Of a stretch of 64,000 bases of DNA, positions 60,483 through 64,000 are shown in pieces. The notes below the pieces were generated by a model. The model saw only the letters and a list, made by a program, of their open reading frames with translations, ran no database searches and had not been told where the DNA came from. Location of the stretch: positions 5,022,001-5,086,000 of the forward strand of contig NZ_PGES01000001.1 of NCBI RefSeq assembly GCF_002797895.1. Direction: 5' to 3'. A program made the translations under genes and the position numbers. How positions within the stretch are numbered: the first letter of the stretch is position 1; each line of letters opens with the position of its first letter. This stretch comes from Janthinobacterium sp. 67. GTDB lineage: Bacteria; Pseudomonadota; Gammaproteobacteria; Burkholderiales; Burkholderiaceae_D.

Positions 60483-61999
60483 AGTCACTCATGACCATAC
60501 AAGACATCAGTTTGTGGATCAAAACGGCTGCCCCGTCCGGGCAGCTGACGTCCGATTCGCGCCGCGTGCAGCGCGGCGACGTGTTTTTCGCCTATGCGGG
60601 CGCCACGCAGTTCATCGCCGCCGCCATCGCGCAGGGCGCCGCCGCCATCGTGCATGACGCCGTCGAATGGAATGCCGCATGGACCGTGCCGCACCTGCTG
60701 GTCAGCGACCTGAAGCGCCTGGCCGGCCCCGTGGCGCATGTTTTTTACGGCATGCCCGACAGCGCCATGTTCAGCGCCGGCGTGACGGGCACGAATGGCA
60801 AGACCTCGTGCGCGCTGTGGCTGGCGCAAGCGCTGGCGCGCCTCGGTGTAACATCGTCCGTCATCGGTACCTTGGGCGTGGGCCTGTGCAAGCCGCGCGG
60901 CGCCATCGAGTTCGACGTCACCGGCTACACCACGCCGGACGCCGTGCTGCTGGCGCGCAAGCTCGCCGTCATGCGCGACGCCGGCGCGCAAGCGGTCGCC
61001 ATCGAAGTGTCGTCGATCGGCCTGGACCAGGAACGCGCGGCGGGCATGCATTTCGACGTGGCCATGTTTACCAATCTGACGCGCGACCACCTCGACTACC
61101 ACGGCGACATGGCGGCCTACGAGGCGGCCAAGGTAAAACTGTTCGACTGGCCAGGCTTGAAAACGGCCGTCATCAACCTCGACGATGCCATGGGCCTGCG
61201 CCTGGCGCGCCACGTGGACGGCAAGCTGTCCGGCCAATACCCGGTCATCGGCTACACCTTGCAGGATGCGGCGGCCTTGCCCGACTTGCCGGGCGTATTG
61301 ATGCTGCGCGCCAGCCAGTTCCGCAGCCGCAATGCCGGCACCGACTTCCACCTGGAATGCCCGCTCGGCGTGGCGCTGGTCAAGACGCAGCTGGTGGGCC
61401 ACTTCAATATCAGCAACGCGCTGGCCGTGCTGGGCGCCTTGCTGGCGCACGGCACCGGCCTGCGCGCCGCCATCGACGGCATCGAATCGCTGCAGCCGGC
61501 CCCGGGCCGCATGCAGCAGGTGGGCGGCCAGGAAGCGCCGATGGTCGTCATCGATTACGCGCATACGCCGGACGCGCTGGAAAAAACCCTGGCCGCCTTG
61601 CGCCAGGTGGCGCAGGAGCGGGGCGGCCAGCTGTGGTGCGTGTTCGGCTGCGGCGGCGACCGCGATCCGGGCAAGCGCCCGCAGATGGGCGCCATCGCGC
61701 AGCTGGCCGATCATGTGCTGGTCACCAGCGACAATCCGCGCAGCGAAGACCCGCACGCCATCATCGCGCAGATCGTCGCCGGCATGCGCGCCGACGGCCC
61801 GCAGCCGCAAGCCATCGAAGACCGCGCCGCCGCCATCCTGTCGGCCATCAAGCACGCGGCCAAGCCGGACGTGATCCTGCTGGCGGGCAAGGGCCATGAG
61901 CCATACCAGGAAATCAAGGGCAAGAAACTGCCGTTCTCCGATGCCGACCATGCGCAGCTGGCCCTGTCCGCGCGCCTGACGATGATGAGGACGAACTGA
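60479..61999 (+). CDS. murE: UDP-MurNAc-tripeptide ligase MurE
   Basis: 506 residues. The ATP loop is GVTGTNGKTS, and DNPR (in SDNPRSEDP) is the motif that selects meso-diaminopimelate. It adds meso-DAP to UDP-MurNAc-L-Ala-D-Glu. The GTG at 60479 was chosen because GGAGG at 60470-60474 is well spaced; an ATG at 60491 is an alternative. TGATG overlap with murF. Confidence 0.96.
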   Translation: MKSLMTIQDISLWIKTAAPSGQLTSDSRRVQRGDVFFAYAGATQFIAAAIAQGAAAIVHDAVEWNAAWTVPHLLVSDLKRLAGPVAHVFYGMPDSAMFSAGVTGTNGKTSCALWLAQALARLGVTSSVIGTLGVGLCKPRGAIEFDVTGYTTPDAVLLARKLAVMRDAGAQAVAIEVSSIGLDQERAAGMHFDVAMFTNLTRDHLDYHGDMAAYEAAKVKLFDWPGLKTAVINLDDAMGLRLARHVDGKLSGQYPVIGYTLQDAAALPDLPGVLMLRASQFRSRNAGTDFHLECPLGVALVKTQLVGHFNISNALAVLGALLAHGTGLRAAIDGIESLQPAPGRMQQVGGQEAPMVVIDYAHTPDALEKTLAALRQVAQERGGQLWCVFGCGGDRDPGKRPQMGAIAQLADHVLVTSDNPRSEDPHAIIAQIVAGMRADGPQPQAIEDRAAAILSAIKHAAKPDVILLAGKGHEPYQEIKGKKLPFSDADHAQLALSARLTMMRTN

Positions 62000-63441
62000 T
62001 GGATCGCCTCATGCACGCAAGCCTGACGGAACTGATGCCATCGCTGCAAGGCGCGCAGCTGACGGGCGACGCCGTTTTTGACGGCGTCTCGACCGACAGC
62101 CGCAGCGCCCCGGCCGGCTCGCTGTTCGTCGCCCTGCGCGGCGAGAGTTTCGACGCCCACGATTTCCTCGATCAGGTGGCCGCGCGCGGCGTCGCCGCCG
62201 TGGTGGTCGAGCGCCTGCCCGAAGGCTGGGACAGCGGCAAGGTGCCGGCCATCGTGGTGGCCGATACCTTGGTGGCGCTGGGCCGCATTGCCAACCACTG
62301 GCGCGGCCGCTTCAATTTGCCTGTCATCGGCGTCACCGGCAGCAACGGCAAGACCACCGTCAAGGAGATGATTTCGTCCATCCTGGCGGCGGCCTTCGGC
62401 GAAGAAGGCCGGCTGGCCACGCGCGGCAACCTGAATAACGAGATCGGCGTGCCGCTGACCCTGTTCCGCCTGAGCGGGGAGCACAAGGCGGCCGTCATCG
62501 AGATGGGCATGAACCATCCTGGCGAGATCGCCCGCCTGGCCGCGATTGCCGCGCCGACCCTGGCGATGGTCAACAACGCGCAGCGCGAACACCAGGAATT
62601 CATGCATACGGTGGAAGCCGTGGCGCGCGAGAACGGCGCCGCGCTGGCGGCCCTGGCCGACGACGGCGTGGCCGTCTTCCCGCATGGCGACGAATTCACA
62701 CCCGTGTGGCGCGAGCTGGCCGGCGCTCGCGCCGTCATCACCTTCGGCCTGTCGAAAGACGCCGACGTCAGTTGCACGCACCGCGCGGCCGAGGATTTTG
62801 GCAGCGACCTGTTCGTCAGCGTGCGCGCACGGGACGGCGGCTTGCGCCAGTTTTTTGTCGGCCTGCAGGCGGCGGGCGAACACAATGTGCGCAATGCGCT
62901 GGCGGCCGTGGCATGCGCCGTCGGCGCCGGCATCGCCATCGAACATATTCAGCAGGGCCTGGAGGCATTTTCTCCCGTGAATGGCCGCCTGCAGAAAAAA
63001 CGTGCCGCCAATGGCGCCACCATCATCGACGACACGTATAACGCCAATCCGGATTCGGCGCGCGCGGCCATCGATGTGCTGGCGCAGGCCGCGGCACCAC
63101 GCATCCTGGTGCTTGGCGAGATGGGCGAAGTCGGCACGCAGGGGCAGCAGTTCCACGAAGAGATCGGCGCCTACGCCGCCGCCAAAGGCATCGAACACGT
63201 GCTGGCGACGGGCGGCCTGGCGCGCCATCTGGTCAATGCGGCGCAGGTCGCCGCGAGCCGGGAATCAGGCACGGTCGTGGAGTATTTCGAACAGTTCGAC
63301 GGTTTGCTGGCGGCGCTCGATGCGCATTTGTCCGGCCGTTCGGATGCAACAGTATTAATCAAGGGCTCCCGTTTCATGAAGATGGAACGGGCCGTGCAGC
63401 ATTTGATTGGTTCAAACAACAATAACAAGGAAGCTCACTAA
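61999..63441 (+). CDS. murF: UDP-MurNAc-pentapeptide ligase MurF
   Basis: 480 residues. The ATP loop is [14 protein letters not shown], and family stretches such as [17 protein letters not shown] and [10 protein letters not shown] are present. It adds D-Ala-D-Ala to the UDP-MurNAc-tripeptide. It begins inside the murE stop. The following gene starts two bases after its TAA. Confidence 0.97.
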   Translation: MDRLMHASLTELMPSLQGAQLTGDAVFDGVSTDSRSAPAGSLFVALRGESFDAHDFLDQVAARGVAAVVVERLPEGWDSGKVPAIVVADTLVALGRIANHWRGRFNLPVIGVTGSNGKTTVKEMISSILAAAFGEEGRLATRGNLNNEIGVPLTLFRLSGEHKAAVIEMGMNHPGEIARLAAIAAPTLAMVNNAQREHQEFMHTVEAVARENGAALAALADDGVAVFPHGDEFTPVWRELAGARAVITFGLSKDADVSCTHRAAEDFGSDLFVSVRARDGGLRQFFVGLQAAGEHNVRNALAAVACAVGAGIAIEHIQQGLEAFSPVNGRLQKKRAANGATIIDDTYNANPDSARAAIDVLAQAAAPRILVLGEMGEVGTQGQQFHEEIGAYAAAKGIEHVLATGGLARHLVNAAQVAASRESGTVVEYFEQFDGLLAALDAHLSGRSDATVLIKGSRFMKMERAVQHLIGSNNNNKEAH

Positions 63442-63443
63442 TC

Positions 63444-64000
63444 ATGCTGCTCTGGCTCGCTCATTATTTCCAGGACGACATTGGCCCACTGCGGGTCTTT
63501 AACTTCATCACGTTCCGCGCCGTCTTCGCCACCCTGACGGCGATCCTGATCGGCCTGTGCGCCGGTCCCGCCGTGATCCGCATGCTCACGCGCATGAAGG
63601 TCGGCCAGGCCGTGCGTACGGACGGCCCGCAAACGCATCTGAAAAAACACGGCACGCCCACCATGGGCGGTGTGCTGATCCTCATCGCCATCGGCATTTC
63701 CACCCTGCTGTGGGCCGACCTGTCGAACCGCTTCATCTGGCCGGTCTTGATCGTCACCCTGGGCTTTGGCGCCGTCGGCTGGGCCGACGACTACCGCAAG
63801 GTGGTGCACCAGGACCCGGAAGGCATGCGCTCGCGCGAAAAATACTTCTGGCAGTCGCTGATCGGCATCGTCGCCGCGTTTTACCTGGCGTTTTCCGTCT
63901 CCGTGTCGGAACCTGACGCGGGCCACGTGTGGAATCTGATCTACGCCTGGGTACAGTCCGGCTTCGCCATGGACCTGCCGCCGAAGGCCGATCTGATCGT
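63444..64000 (+). CDS. mraY: Phospho-MurNAc-pentapeptide translocase MraY (partial)
   Basis: Only the first 185 codons are in the window; the gene runs off the end. The MraY start, [20 protein letters not shown], the loop [22 protein letters not shown] and the Mg2+ motif ADDYRK are clear. MraY makes lipid I at the inner membrane from UDP-MurNAc-pentapeptide and undecaprenyl phosphate. It follows murF with a ribosome site (AAGGAAG). Confidence 0.96.
   Translation, partial: MLLWLAHYFQDDIGPLRVFNFITFRAVFATLTAILIGLCAGPAVIRMLTRMKVGQAVRTDGPQTHLKKHGTPTMGGVLILIAIGISTLLWADLSNRFIWPVLIVTLGFGAVGWADDYRKVVHQDPEGMRSREKYFWQSLIGIVAAFYLAFSVSVSEPDAGHVWNLIYAWVQSGFAMDLPPKADLI

Overview
This window looks like chromosomal DNA from a GC-rich betaproteobacterium. 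The gene set suggests Burkholderiales, family Oxalobacteraceae, close to Janthinobacterium: a caa3-type cox operon with small helper genes, an OmpC-like betaproteobacterial porin, CIRCE in the rpoH promoter, and rnpB just upstream of the mra/dcw cluster. The assignment is inferred from gene content and protein style; no phylogeny was run. No rRNA, tRNA, CRISPR array, prophage or intact insertion sequence was seen.

Layout. (1) 24-9225: a six-gene operon around a large tubulin/FtsZ-like protein with a C-terminal GYF_2 domain. It also encodes a von Willebrand-A-like membrane protein, a small membrane protein, a zinc-ribbon protein, a glycine-zipper lipoprotein and an unrecognised soluble protein. 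This is the best candidate here for a little-described system. (2) 9222-11549: a two-hairpin repeat, trmL, comF and a BioC-like methyltransferase. (3) 11550-21192: the cytochrome c oxidase locus, with structural genes coxB-ctaD-ctaE, assembly genes (a 35-codon ORF, ctaG, SURF1, a thioredoxin-fold protein, SCO) and heme A synthesis genes (ctaA, cyoE). (4) 21235-26133: an AI-2E-type permease, a CNNM/CorC-type CBS protein, an aromatic-acid MFS transporter and an NhaR-like LysR regulator. (5) 26251-29849: a Ter-type stress island (TerC-superfamily DUF475, two TerD proteins, AIM24, YqaE). (6) 30009-38878: accessory genes, including a TPR protein, a patatin lipoprotein, an ArsR-ABC exporter operon whose permease carries a CPBP protease domain, a degenerate P450 with an ABM monooxygenase, and small proteins.

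(7) 38968-42983: rpoH, with a CIRCE operator inside its promoter, and the ftsY-ftsE-ftsX operon. (8) 43148-51231: a MerR/B12-binding (LitR/CarH-type, probably light-sensing) regulator divergent from an eight-gene, tightly overlapping membrane-lipid operon (FAD oxidoreductase, DUF1365, Cfa-like methyltransferase, chalcone-isomerase-like, GPH transporter, DUF3833, SDR, NTF2-like). (9) 51232-55762: a long AT-richer non-coding stretch, a major porin, an exported protein of unknown function and a thiamine-diphosphate enzyme. (10) 55962-64000: rnpB, then the start of the dcw cluster (mraZ, rsmH, ftsL, ftsI, murE, murF, mraY), preceded by four MraZ-box-like repeats at exact 10-base spacing. mraY runs off the window.

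Overall the window is mostly core respiration, stress and cell-wall genes with accessory islands between. Three parts deserve attention: the tubulin-like operon, the B12/light-regulated lipid operon, and the regulatory architectures at rpoH, mraZ and the Ter island.
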